Positions 1 through 6,314 of a DNA stretch of 27,091 bases are shown in pieces. Source of the stretch: Oscillospiraceae bacterium (GTDB taxonomy: Bacteria > Bacillota > Clostridia > Oscillospirales > Ruminococcaceae); the NCBI GenBank assembly GCA_900768245.1, contig CAAGCE010000086.1:1-27091 (forward strand), written 5' to 3'. The position numbers and the translations under genes were made by a program. Within the stretch, counting starts at the first letter, position 1, and each line of letters begins with the position of its first letter. The notes below the pieces were generated by a model, which was not told the origin of the DNA, did no database searches, and was given only the letters and a program-made list of their open reading frames with translations.

Positions 1-141
1 GGCGGCGGCATTAAATTTGCCGTATACCGTAAAATAGTACGCCGCCGCGGTCGTAAGTACCAAGCAAACCCAAACACTTAAAGTTTCGGTCAAGCCTTTT
101 CAAAGGCTTGTGGGAATCCAAAGGGCAAAGCCCGTGGTCGC
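1..141. repeat. GC-rich dispersed repeat, copy R1 left part (cut by window start)
   Basis: Bases 1-72 match the left end of the repeat at 15881-15953: a GGCGGCGGCATTAA start, then GCCGCCGCGGTCGT and AGTACCAAGC. Bases 97-141 are identical, 45 of 45, to the reverse complement of 16039-16083. The copy therefore carries the same core as the 15.9-16.2 kb copy, but inverted relative to its end. No protein reading frame is convincing here. A right-hand end of the same family lies at 935-990. Confidence 0.75.
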
Positions 142-337
142 CTCCGCAGAGGCGAAACTCCCCAGCGCATTCTAACGAAAAAAACAAAAGTAACAGTAAA
201 GCCAAGCAAAAGTAAAAAATCAAAAGCACAATGCAGCTCAAAAAGGTAAACCCAAGAGAAGTAACGAAAACTACTATCTAATAAAACCAATTAATCTGCA
301 TTGCGCTAATTCTATATTAATTAAGCAATACTATCCC

Positions 338-377
338 TTTTCCAAATTTGCGAGCGCAGCAGAGCAAATTTGGAAAA
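338..377. repeat. Perfect 14-bp inverted repeat (hairpin)
   Basis: TTTTCCAAATTTGC (338-351) and GCAAATTTGGAAAA (364-377) are exact reverse complements separated by 12 bases. There is no U-tract directly after it, so it is not a good intrinsic terminator. The rest of 142-510 is AT-rich with no gene or other signal that I can support. Confidence 0.6.
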
Positions 378-515
378 CAAAGCAAAATTATAAACGAGTT
401 AAATTCTGCAACAAAGAAAAACTAGTCTATAAATACAGTGAATAGTCTTGACCGTTCCCTTGGTTAATTAAATGATATAAATAGAAATGGTAGGATAAAA
501 ACCAATCATAAAATG

Positions 516-549
516 TTGACAAATGTAAAATAATGCTGCAATATATAAA
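516..549 (+). promoter_or_regulatory. Putative promoter of the small toxin-like peptide mRNA
   Basis: TTGACA at 516-521 is followed by an AT-rich -10 region. AATATA at 540-545 gives an 18-bp spacer and is preceded by a TGC extended -10-like element; TATAAA at 544-549 is the alternative. The transcript would start at about 552-556, just at the GGGCATACCA motif. The -35 is consensus; the exact -10 is uncertain. Confidence 0.55.
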
Positions 550-584
550 TTATGGGCATACCACACGGTAGGCGGTCAATCTCG

Positions 585-599
585 CCCCCTGAATGGGGG
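585..599 (+). promoter_or_regulatory. Shine-Dalgarno-sequestering hairpin
   Basis: CCCCC (585-589), loop TGAAT (590-594) and GGGGG (595-599) form a perfect stem that buries the ribosome binding site of the peptide at 608. Translation should therefore be low unless the stem is opened, as in many type I toxin mRNAs. Confidence 0.6.
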
Positions 600-607
600 T
601 GATGGCT

Positions 608-691
608 ATGACATGGAATGAGTTCCTTACTCTCTGTATTGTTATCTGCAACATTATTCAAATAGCGCAGAACAGCCATAAAAAGAAATAA
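608..691 (+). CDS. Small hydrophobic peptide, candidate type I toxin (holin-like/Fst-like)
   Basis: This is a 27-residue ORF opening MTWNEFLTLC and ending in SHKKK. It has a short hydrophobic stretch (about residues 6-20: FLTLCIVICNIIQIA) and a basic C-terminus. That layout (MT-aromatic-x-E-x-L, one membrane helix, lysine tail) is known from the putative holin-like and Fst toxin peptides of Firmicutes, which act at the membrane. The ATG at 608 is chosen because GGGGGTGAT (595-603) is an almost full-length Shine-Dalgarno with 8-nt spacing; the in-frame ATG at 602 lies inside it. The Shine-Dalgarno is locked in a CCCCC-TGAAT-GGGGG hairpin (585-599). Gene, promoter, convergent antisense RNA and shared terminator form one unit. 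Toxicity is inferred, not visible. Confidence 0.6.
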   Translation: MTWNEFLTLCIVICNIIQIAQNSHKKK

Positions 692-779
692 CCGCCCCTG
701 CTTCCAAACAATGGCGGTTATTTTTTAACACATATTTGGGGGCGACCGTCTTGCTATCACATAGCTTGGTATGCCCTCT
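679..779 (-). ncRNA. Convergent ~100-nt small RNA, candidate antitoxin RNA
   Basis: A consensus promoter on the minus strand (complement of 809-814, 17-bp spacer, complement of 786-791) would start an RNA near 779, ending at the shared terminator. Its 5' end reads GGGCAUACCA, identical to the 5' end of the toxin mRNA (554-563). It contains a GCUAU-GUG-AUAGC hairpin and then GGUCGCCCCC (complement of 738-747). That run can form ten pairs, two or three of them wobble, with UGGGGGUGAU of the toxin mRNA, covering the ribosome binding site. No ORF of note lies in it. Confidence 0.55.
689..726. terminator. Bidirectional intrinsic terminator shared by the toxin mRNA and antisense RNA
   Basis: TAACCGCC (689-696) pairs with GGCGGTTA (713-720), followed on + by TTTTTT (721-726). 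On - the same stem is followed by a U-rich stretch (complement of 677-688). The stem starts at the stop codon of the small peptide. Both convergent RNAs should end in it, overlapping by about 40-50 nt. Confidence 0.8.
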
Positions 780-785
780 ATTTAT

Positions 786-814
786 ATTATACAAGCACAT
801 TGATTCTATGTCAA
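786..814 (-). promoter_or_regulatory. Strong sigma-A promoter of the convergent small RNA
   Basis: On the minus strand, TTGACA (complement of 809-814), exactly 17 bp, then TATAAT (complement of 786-791). Both hexamers are perfect consensus, making this stronger than the opposing promoter at 516. That is what a labile antitoxin RNA would require. Confidence 0.8.
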
Positions 815-934
815 GTATTTTTGCAATATGTTTTGGTGATGATCATATATGAAAATGTCATAATTATTTAAACTCTGTATACTTTTTATGTCATAGCCTA
901 TGTCAAAATGGTTATTAGTATAAAGCAAAAGAAA

Positions 935-990
935 CGACCGCGGCGGAAACGGCTTTATGAGTTTACAGCAAAATTTAAACCGCCGCCCTA
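935..990. repeat. GC-rich dispersed repeat, right end
   Basis: GACCGCGGCGGAAACG followed by TTTACAGCAAAATTTAAACCGCCGCCC matches the right end of the copies at 11234 and 16200, including the flank CCCTAAATAAAAAATA. With the left end at position 1 it may bound one ~990-bp unit that contains the toxin-like locus, or the two ends may be independent insertions. Confidence 0.65.
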
Positions 991-1000
991 AATAAAAAAT

Positions 1001-1043
1001 AAAAAGGAAACTGTCACACTTAAATGCGGCAGTTTCCTTTTTT
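1001..1043. terminator. Bidirectional intrinsic terminator
   Basis: GGAAACTG (1006-1013) pairs with CAGTTTCC (1030-1037). Poly-A before and poly-T after the stem make it functional in both directions. It ends the minus-strand lipoprotein operon whose last stop codon is at 1058. Confidence 0.8.
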
Positions 1044-1057
1044 ATTGTCGGAGAATT

Positions 1058-2515
1058 TTAACGATACATACAGCAGTCGTCACAGCATTCGCCGTCACAG
1101 AAAATTCCCCAGCAATAATAGCAGCAGGTATCATCGTCATAGTCGGTGTAGTCACTCTCATCTTCATCATAGCAGTCATTTCCGTAACCCCAGTCATAAT
1201 CGCTGCTGAAAAGACTGTCAAACCAACTGAATATGCTGTCGTCATCGCTGTCATAATAATCGTCATAGTCCAAGTCGGAAGGATCGTCATAGCTGTTGTC
1301 ATAAGAAGTGTCATCTGAGCTGTCGCAGTTTGTGTCATAATCATTGTCGCAGCTGCTGTCGTCTGAGCTGTTCTGTTCAAAGGTGTCATTGCCATATTCC
1401 GTGGGTATCTGACCGTCTATCGTGCCGAAATCCCTGAAATCAGAGCCGTAGTTTCCCGAACCGTACCAGTTCGCATATGAATATTTTGTACCGTTGGCTG
1501 TCGGCAGTCCTGCTGAGATGTCATATCTTGTGTGGTCACGGCTGAGTTCAGCGTCGGTAATGTTGAAATAGTTGTAGTAATATGTTGTTGCGGGATTTCC
1601 GATAGGGTCGTCCCATGTAACGTCCATAGCGTAATATTCACCGTCAAGCTTTACAAGATTCCAAGCGTGGGATTCTCCTGCATGACCTACAACATATGCC
1701 GCAGGGATTCCAAGCTTCTGCATACAATACTGGAAAGCGTGAGCATATCCTGCACAAACGGTCTTGCCGTAAACAAGTGCGCTGTATGCACTCTGATTGT
1801 ACTGTGAGCCTGCAACGTAATCATTTATGTTTGTAAGGTAGTCGTGAACGTATTTTACCTTCTCAATGTCAGTAGAAAAGGTCTGTGCTTTAAGAAGCAG
1901 GTTTGCAACGCAGCGTTCAAAATCACTTTGAGCCTGTGTGATGTTGTCTGCTGTGCCGTTGAAATTGACCGTTACGGTAGTAACAATATCATCGCTGTTC
2001 GTGTAGTAGTAATAATAGCAGTCTACCCAGAAAAGCTCGGGGTGGTCGTAATAAACGCTGAAAACGATGGTCTCAATATCGTCGGCACTTATGGCAACGT
2101 TCATATCAAGCGTTGAAACTCCTCTGTACAAAGCAGCGTATATCTGGTCGTAAGCCTGTTTTCCTGTGGAGTTCAGCATATTGCGGTAGAAATAAAAGTC
2201 ATCCGAAAGAGCGTTTCCGTTAATGTCAATGCCTCTTAACTGACGGATAGGCGCACGGCTTCTTACAACCTTTTTGTCAGGATCCGGGTCGGCAAAACCC
2301 TCCACCTTTATTTCTTCAAGTCCGGTGCCGTATTTGGTGGATTCGGAAACCTGACCTCCTGAGCCGTATGACTCGCCGTCAGCTGAAATCTCATCGGAAT
2401 AGCTGTCGTCAGAGTAGGCATAATCATCATCATATTCATCATCAAGGCAGCCTGTAAGCATACAAGCGGAAAGAGATAATGCAAGTACGGAAAATATTAG
2501 TTTTCTGTTTTTCAT
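1058..2515 (-). CDS. Transglutaminase-fold lipoprotein with Asp/Tyr-rich linkers and Cys-rich tail
   Basis: The 485-residue protein starts with a lipoprotein signal (lipobox LTGC, lipidated Cys23), so it should be anchored outside the membrane. An acidic Tyr/Ser/Asp linker follows. The transglutaminase-like core has Cys254 in GKTVCAGYAHAF, His283 in ESHAWNLVKLDG and Asp298 in YYAMDVTWDDP, the expected Cys-His-Asp triad. In bacteria this fold is often a protease or amidase rather than a cross-linker. From about residue 385 the chain is a repetitive Asp/Ser/Tyr region. The last ~25 residues are packed with cysteines (CCYYC, FCDGECCDDCC), which is unusual. It lies 5 bp downstream of the C11 protease gene and is surely cotranscribed. 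Substrate unknown. Confidence 0.8.
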   Translation of the reverse strand: MKNRKLIFSVLALSLSACMLTGCLDDEYDDDYAYSDDSYSDEISADGESYGSGGQVSESTKYGTGLEEIKVEGFADPDPDKKVVRSRAPIRQLRGIDINGNALSDDFYFYRNMLNSTGKQAYDQIYAALYRGVSTLDMNVAISADDIETIVFSVYYDHPELFWVDCYYYYYTNSDDIVTTVTVNFNGTADNITQAQSDFERCVANLLLKAQTFSTDIEKVKYVHDYLTNINDYVAGSQYNQSAYSALVYGKTVCAGYAHAFQYCMQKLGIPAAYVVGHAGESHAWNLVKLDGEYYAMDVTWDDPIGNPATTYYYNYFNITDAELSRDHTRYDISAGLPTANGTKYSYANWYGSGNYGSDFRDFGTIDGQIPTEYGNDTFEQNSSDDSSCDNDYDTNCDSSDDTSYDNSYDDPSDLDYDDYYDSDDDSIFSWFDSLFSSDYDWGYGNDCYDEDESDYTDYDDDTCCYYCWGIFCDGECCDDCCMYR

Positions 2516-2520
2516 TTTTA

Positions 2521-4770
2521 TTAGTCCTTGTAAAAGAATGCTTCACAGCCTTCAACAGCAAATGTAGTGAAGTCTGTGTAGTATGTATTTCCGAAAATGT
2601 CGTTTATCTCAAAGCTGTACTGATAATCTGTGTCAGGAAGATAATTTAAATAAACGCTGCTGTTACCGTCAAAAGTATATTCATAACCTTCGGTTATGTC
2701 AATATAGCTGCCGTCAAAATCATATGTGTAATAAAGAGGAACGATAACGTCGCCTTCAGAAAGCTGATAAATGGTTTTTGAAGCCTGACCGCTGCTGTTG
2801 ACACCGTCCCATACACCGAGAATGCTTATTTCCGCATTTTCGCCGGAATAGTCATATTTTATACGGAGATTTGTTTCGCTGCCGTTAAGAAGGATAGGTG
2901 CGGAGAAAACATCATAGCCGTCGTTCTGTTCAACAACATACATAGCAAGAAGCTGGGAGTCGGGAAGTGTATACCAAAGAGCATCGAAAAGATCCTCAAC
3001 AACACCTGTGTCCCAATCTACAGATACATAGCTGTCAATGCCAAGCTCGTAAAGGCATTCGTTTTTGTCGTCAACATAATAAACTGAACAGTTTACGCTT
3101 CCAACATTGTCAATGCTGTCGCTGTCAAAAGTAAATGTGTAAATGCCATTATCGTTGACGTGCGGCTCTTCGGAGAAATAAATGCTGCTGTCATCACTGA
3201 CAAAGTCTATGCCTGTGTTATCTTCCGAGTCAAAAATGCTCCAGAAGTCGCTGAAGAAATCATAATCCTCATCATCATTCCAGTATTCCGCACCATCGCT
3301 GAGCCATGTGTCGTCTGCACTGTAATCATCAACCGAGCCGCCGTTGGCAGAACCGTAGGCAATTCTGTCGATAAAGGTCATATAATATGGACTTATGCAG
3401 ATGTCCTTGAAGGTCGAAAGCTCTTCAGAGCCGGATACCATAAGAGGATAATATGTTGAAAGACCGGTCGAGCCGCTTTCGTTGTCGCCGTAAATATTGT
3501 AGATAACTGCATTGTCAATAGCAGCAAGCACCTCATTGGCAGCAGCTGCATTATCTGAAACGGCAGACATAAGTGCACCGAGGTCAACCATATTTGTGTA
3601 GCCTTCGGATTTGTTGTTGCCGCCGTAATTTCTTGCAGAGTTGATGCCTCTTACCATAGATGCAAGGGCAGAGGAATCATCAGCGGCACTGTTCATTGAT
3701 TCGGCAGCTTTATTTACAGCTGTGACAAGGTCGTCTATCTTTGAAAGATCGGTCACAGAGAATGTAGCGTTGTCACCCTCGCCTATGTCATCGCAGGACG
3801 CATAGAAGCTGTCAGCAACGACCTTTCCAAGCTCAGCACCGTCGCAGTCAGGATTTCTGTCAAGATAATTGCCGATAGCGATGTAATCCCAGCCGTAACC
3901 CGGTTCAAGCTCTTCCGAAGCATACATGTATCTTGCATGAGGAACGAGCATACTTGCATTTTCGACAGTAGCCATAAGGCAGGCATCAAAACCGATAAAT
4001 TCAAACTTGTCAGTCATATTGTCGAAAACGGAAGTAAGTGAATTATCTATTTCTTTAAGTGAAAGTGAGTCGTAGTCGTAGTTTTCATCAAAGCATACGC
4101 CTGTAATGCTTCCGCCGCCATGGTTCCAGAAAACAAGACCCATTTTTGCGGCAGGATAGTTTTCGATGCCCCAGTTGAGGAAGCTTGTGAGAGTGGAGGA
4201 GTCGCCCATATTTGTCTGGGAAACATCATCAACGAGAGTGATGTTGCCGCCTGTGATAACAAATCGGTCATGACGTGTTTCGGGAATGTCGTAGTCGCTC
4301 CAGCTTGCAGCACCGCCCGCCTGAACAACGAATTTGATGTTTTGTGAAGTGCTTGCGATAGACATTTCCTCCATATCACTTACACCAAGTCCGCTTTCGC
4401 TTTCAAGGTCAGAACCGCAGAGATAAACAAAAACAGTCCAAGTTCCGTCCTCACCCATAGGGGTTTCCTCGGCTCTTTGCTTTCTTGTTATGGTGACATT
4501 TCCGTCGCTCCCGAGAACAAGAGATGAAGCTCTGTCACCCGATAAAGTGTTTTCACTGATATTTGTGTCAGTAAAATCAGAATCGGATTTTTCGGTATTG
4601 GTATTGGAATTATCCTCATAAGAGGTTTCCTCACTGTCATATTCTTCGTAATCGTCCCAGTCACCGTCGCTGCATCCGCATAATGAAACAGCGGAGATAA
4701 GAGCCAAAGCTCCCGCAATAATTTTCTTTTTAAGATTTTTTTCAGACATTTTCTTTTGCTCACAGTCCAT
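2521..4770 (-). CDS. Clostripain-family (peptidase C11) cysteine protease lipoprotein
   Basis: The 749-residue protein has a lipobox (LCGC, lipidated Cys33) and an acidic Ser/Thr linker, followed by the C11 domain (about residues 110-480). The catalytic dyad is visible as His217 in VFWNHGGGS and Cys264 in FIGFDACLMATVE, the typical clostripain pattern (caspase-like CD clan, usually cutting after Arg or Lys). The last ~240 residues look like beta-rich extracellular domains. The start is ambiguous. ATG 4770 lies 18 nt after a strong AAGGAAGGAGG, which is too far for normal use; ATG 4749 gives a cleaner signal peptide (MSEKNLKKK) but has no good ribosome site. It is first in an operon with the transglutaminase-fold lipoprotein. 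Secreted proteolysis is likely; the target is unknown. Confidence 0.85.
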   Translation of the reverse strand: MDCEQKKMSEKNLKKKIIAGALALISAVSLCGCSDGDWDDYEEYDSEETSYEDNSNTNTEKSDSDFTDTNISENTLSGDRASSLVLGSDGNVTITRKQRAEETPMGEDGTWTVFVYLCGSDLESESGLGVSDMEEMSIASTSQNIKFVVQAGGAASWSDYDIPETRHDRFVITGGNITLVDDVSQTNMGDSSTLTSFLNWGIENYPAAKMGLVFWNHGGGSITGVCFDENYDYDSLSLKEIDNSLTSVFDNMTDKFEFIGFDACLMATVENASMLVPHARYMYASEELEPGYGWDYIAIGNYLDRNPDCDGAELGKVVADSFYASCDDIGEGDNATFSVTDLSKIDDLVTAVNKAAESMNSAADDSSALASMVRGINSARNYGGNNKSEGYTNMVDLGALMSAVSDNAAAANEVLAAIDNAVIYNIYGDNESGSTGLSTYYPLMVSGSEELSTFKDICISPYYMTFIDRIAYGSANGGSVDDYSADDTWLSDGAEYWNDDEDYDFFSDFWSIFDSEDNTGIDFVSDDSSIYFSEEPHVNDNGIYTFTFDSDSIDNVGSVNCSVYYVDDKNECLYELGIDSYVSVDWDTGVVEDLFDALWYTLPDSQLLAMYVVEQNDGYDVFSAPILLNGSETNLRIKYDYSGENAEISILGVWDGVNSSGQASKTIYQLSEGDVIVPLYYTYDFDGSYIDITEGYEYTFDGNSSVYLNYLPDTDYQYSFEINDIFGNTYYTDFTTFAVEGCEAFFYKD

Positions 4771-4830
4771 TCTGTACTATGAACGTGTCCTCCTTCCTTA
4801 AAATAACACTTATTATCGTATAACATTAAA

Positions 4831-4859
4831 ATTATACAACATATTCATATATTATTCAA
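4831..4859 (-). promoter_or_regulatory. Promoter of the C11/transglutaminase lipoprotein operon
   Basis: On the minus strand TTGAAT (complement of 4854-4859), 17 bp, TATAAT (complement of 4831-4836). The -35 overlaps the left outer arm of the inverted-repeat island at 4857-4956. The leader is about 55 nt. Confidence 0.7.
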
Positions 4860-4956
4860 GAGTTTTAGCTTAAATGGTCACTTTATTACTCAAATGGTTA
4901 ATTATATATTGCTTGACCATTTAAGACATATTTCAACCGTTTGAGTAAAACTCTTG
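4857..4956. promoter_or_regulatory. Interleaved inverted-repeat island between two divergent promoters
   Basis: There are three arm pairs. a: CAAGAGTTTTA (4857-4867) with TAAAACTCTTG (4946-4956), perfect. b: TTAAATGGTCA (4870-4880) with TGACCATTTAA (4914-4924), perfect. c: TTACTCAAATGGTT (4886-4899) with AACCGTTTGAGTAA (4935-4948), one mismatch. The order is a-b-c-b'-c'-a', so b and c interleave. The outer arms contain the -35 elements of the promoters firing outward on both sides. It is most likely a multi-site operator; a mobile palindrome is the alternative. Confidence 0.7.
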
Positions 4957-4982
4957 ATTTTGTGTAATTTCAATGATAAAAT
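4954..4982 (+). promoter_or_regulatory. Promoter of the small protein gene at 5079
   Basis: TTGATT (4954-4959), 17 bp, TAAAAT (4977-4982). The -35 overlaps the right outer arm of the island at 4857-4956, mirroring the minus-strand promoter. Confidence 0.6.
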
Positions 4983-5078
4983 TAACAATATATAATATAT
5001 ACGGCAAGAAACAATTGATCTGATTAGGAAAATATTGTTTATTCTGCCTTAATTTACTTGATGAAAGGAATAATCACT

Positions 5079-5465
5079 ATGGCACTCGGCGTAAAATTCA
5101 AAACAGTAAAAACTGCAAATGCATACACCCTTGAAGAGCTTTTTGAAGCTATCAAGGACAAACAGTTCTCGGCAGGTCAGCCATCTATCACAAAGCACGG
5201 TCTTACATATATGATAACATTCCCTGCTCTCGATTCACAAAATCAGGTACAGATAATGTCATTTGCAAACCCAAGCAAGCCATCACAGAAATGGCAGATA
5301 CAGAAGGGTGAGCAGGCGGGTATGGACAATATGGTAAAGAATGCCGTTGTTGATAAGCTTACAGGCGGACTTTTCGGATTTGGTGCTATCGTGGGCAAAA
5401 ATTCAAAGCAGTGCGAAGCACTTGTTGAATCAACAGTAAAGGAATTTGATGCTCTCGGCTTATGA
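5079..5465 (+). CDS. Uncharacterised 128-residue protein
   Basis: I do not recognise the family. The ATG at 5079 (MALGVKFKTV) is preferred because AAAGGA lies 9 nt upstream; an extension from the TTG at 5058 has no ribosome site. The protein has no signal peptide. The N-terminal two thirds look alpha/beta and soluble, with a Gln/Lys/Pro-rich middle (SQKWQIQKGEQ). The C-terminal part has a Gly/Phe-rich stretch (KLTGGLFGFGAIVG) followed by an amphipathic helix ending FDALGL. It is a single gene with its own terminator, and its promoter shares the inverted-repeat island with the secreted-protease operon, so it may belong to the same regulon. Confidence 0.7.
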   Translation: MALGVKFKTVKTANAYTLEELFEAIKDKQFSAGQPSITKHGLTYMITFPALDSQNQVQIMSFANPSKPSQKWQIQKGEQAGMDNMVKNAVVDKLTGGLFGFGAIVGKNSKQCEALVESTVKEFDALGL

Positions 5466-5480
5466 TCCGGAATATTATGA

Positions 5481-5517
5481 CAAAAAAGGGCGGCTTTGAT
5501 ATTGCCGCCCTTTTTTT
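5481..5517. terminator. Bidirectional intrinsic terminator between convergent genes
   Basis: GGGCGGC (5488-5494) pairs with GCCGCCC (5504-5510). AAAAAA precedes and TTTTTTT follows, so it serves both the + gene ending at 5465 and the - gene ending at 5520. Confidence 0.9.
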
Positions 5518-5519
5518 CT

Positions 5520-6296
5520 TTAGGACAATATACCAAGCTTTGAAAGGTATTCGGCAGATCTACGCTGGTTTTCGACAGAAGATGTTTCGATAAGAACCGT
5601 ACAGTCACTGAAATATTCTTCATAGAATGACTTGAATTGCAGCCAGTCTATTTTGCCGTCGCCGACAGCAAGGTGCAGATCATACATAAGGTCATTGTCA
5701 TTTATATGTATGTGCTTTACAAACGGTGCAAGCACATCGACCCATTCTTCAATGTTGCAGCCGTATATCATTGCGTGAGCATAGTCGAAGCATACACCGA
5801 AATTATCATACGGTTTAAGTCTTGCAGCAAGCTCCGAAAGCAGATACGGTGAATCATCACACATATTTTCCATATAGATATTTATGTTCGGATAACGCAT
5901 AAGGGTTTCAGCCCAGAAGCTTTCATTGCAGTAAAGCCAGTTGTCAACATAGCTTTTGGCAATAAATGCAGGATTGTGATTTGTGTGGAACACTACTGCC
6001 CTTGCACCGAATTTTACAGCTGTTTCAATGCTTTGGATAATACGTTTTCTGGAGATCTCTCTTATAAGGCAATCCTCGCTGAAAAGGATAACATCAAAAA
6101 AATCACCGTGAGCAGTACAGTAATCAGGCAGCTTGTGTGAATGATATTCAGCCGCAAGCTTTTCGATAAGTTCATCATCGTCAAGAACATTCGGAAGGAA
6201 GAAATCATTGTATTCAAATCCGAAACTGTATTCATCGGCAAGTGCAAGAGATTCTGAAATTCTGCTAAGCTGCGGAATGATGAGAAATTTGTTCAT
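5520..6296 (-). CDS. TIM-barrel sugar phosphate isomerase/epimerase-like protein
   Basis: 258 residues with the pattern of the xylose isomerase-like/AP endonuclease 2 superfamily. Likely metal-ligand segments lie at strand ends: AVVFHTNHN, INIYMENMCD, NFGVCFDYAHAM, VKHIHINDND and VLIETSS. Family members usually bind one divalent metal with Glu/Asp/His ligands and isomerise or epimerise sugars or inositols. The substrate cannot be read from sequence. It follows the adenylate cyclase gene by 18 bp on the same strand and is probably cotranscribed. No signal peptide; cytoplasmic. Confidence 0.75.
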   Translation of the reverse strand: MNKFLIIPQLSRISESLALADEYSFGFEYNDFFLPNVLDDDELIEKLAAEYHSHKLPDYCTAHGDFFDVILFSEDCLIREISRKRIIQSIETAVKFGARAVVFHTNHNPAFIAKSYVDNWLYCNESFWAETLMRYPNINIYMENMCDDSPYLLSELAARLKPYDNFGVCFDYAHAMIYGCNIEEWVDVLAPFVKHIHINDNDLMYDLHLAVGDGKIDWLQFKSFYEEYFSDCTVLIETSSVENQRRSAEYLSKLGILS

Positions 6297-6314
6297 TGTA
6301 GTATCTCCTTATAA

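Noticed and set aside
11..290. Hydrophobic frames on the - strand near the window start
   Set aside because: They read through the dispersed repeat and lack ribosome sites; the hydrophobic look comes from AT/GC-biased repeat sequence.
1042..1395. Met/Thr-rich frame on the - strand
   Set aside because: Out-of-frame reading of the Asp/Ser-rich repeat codons (GAC/GAT/GTCATA patterns) of the transglutaminase-fold gene.
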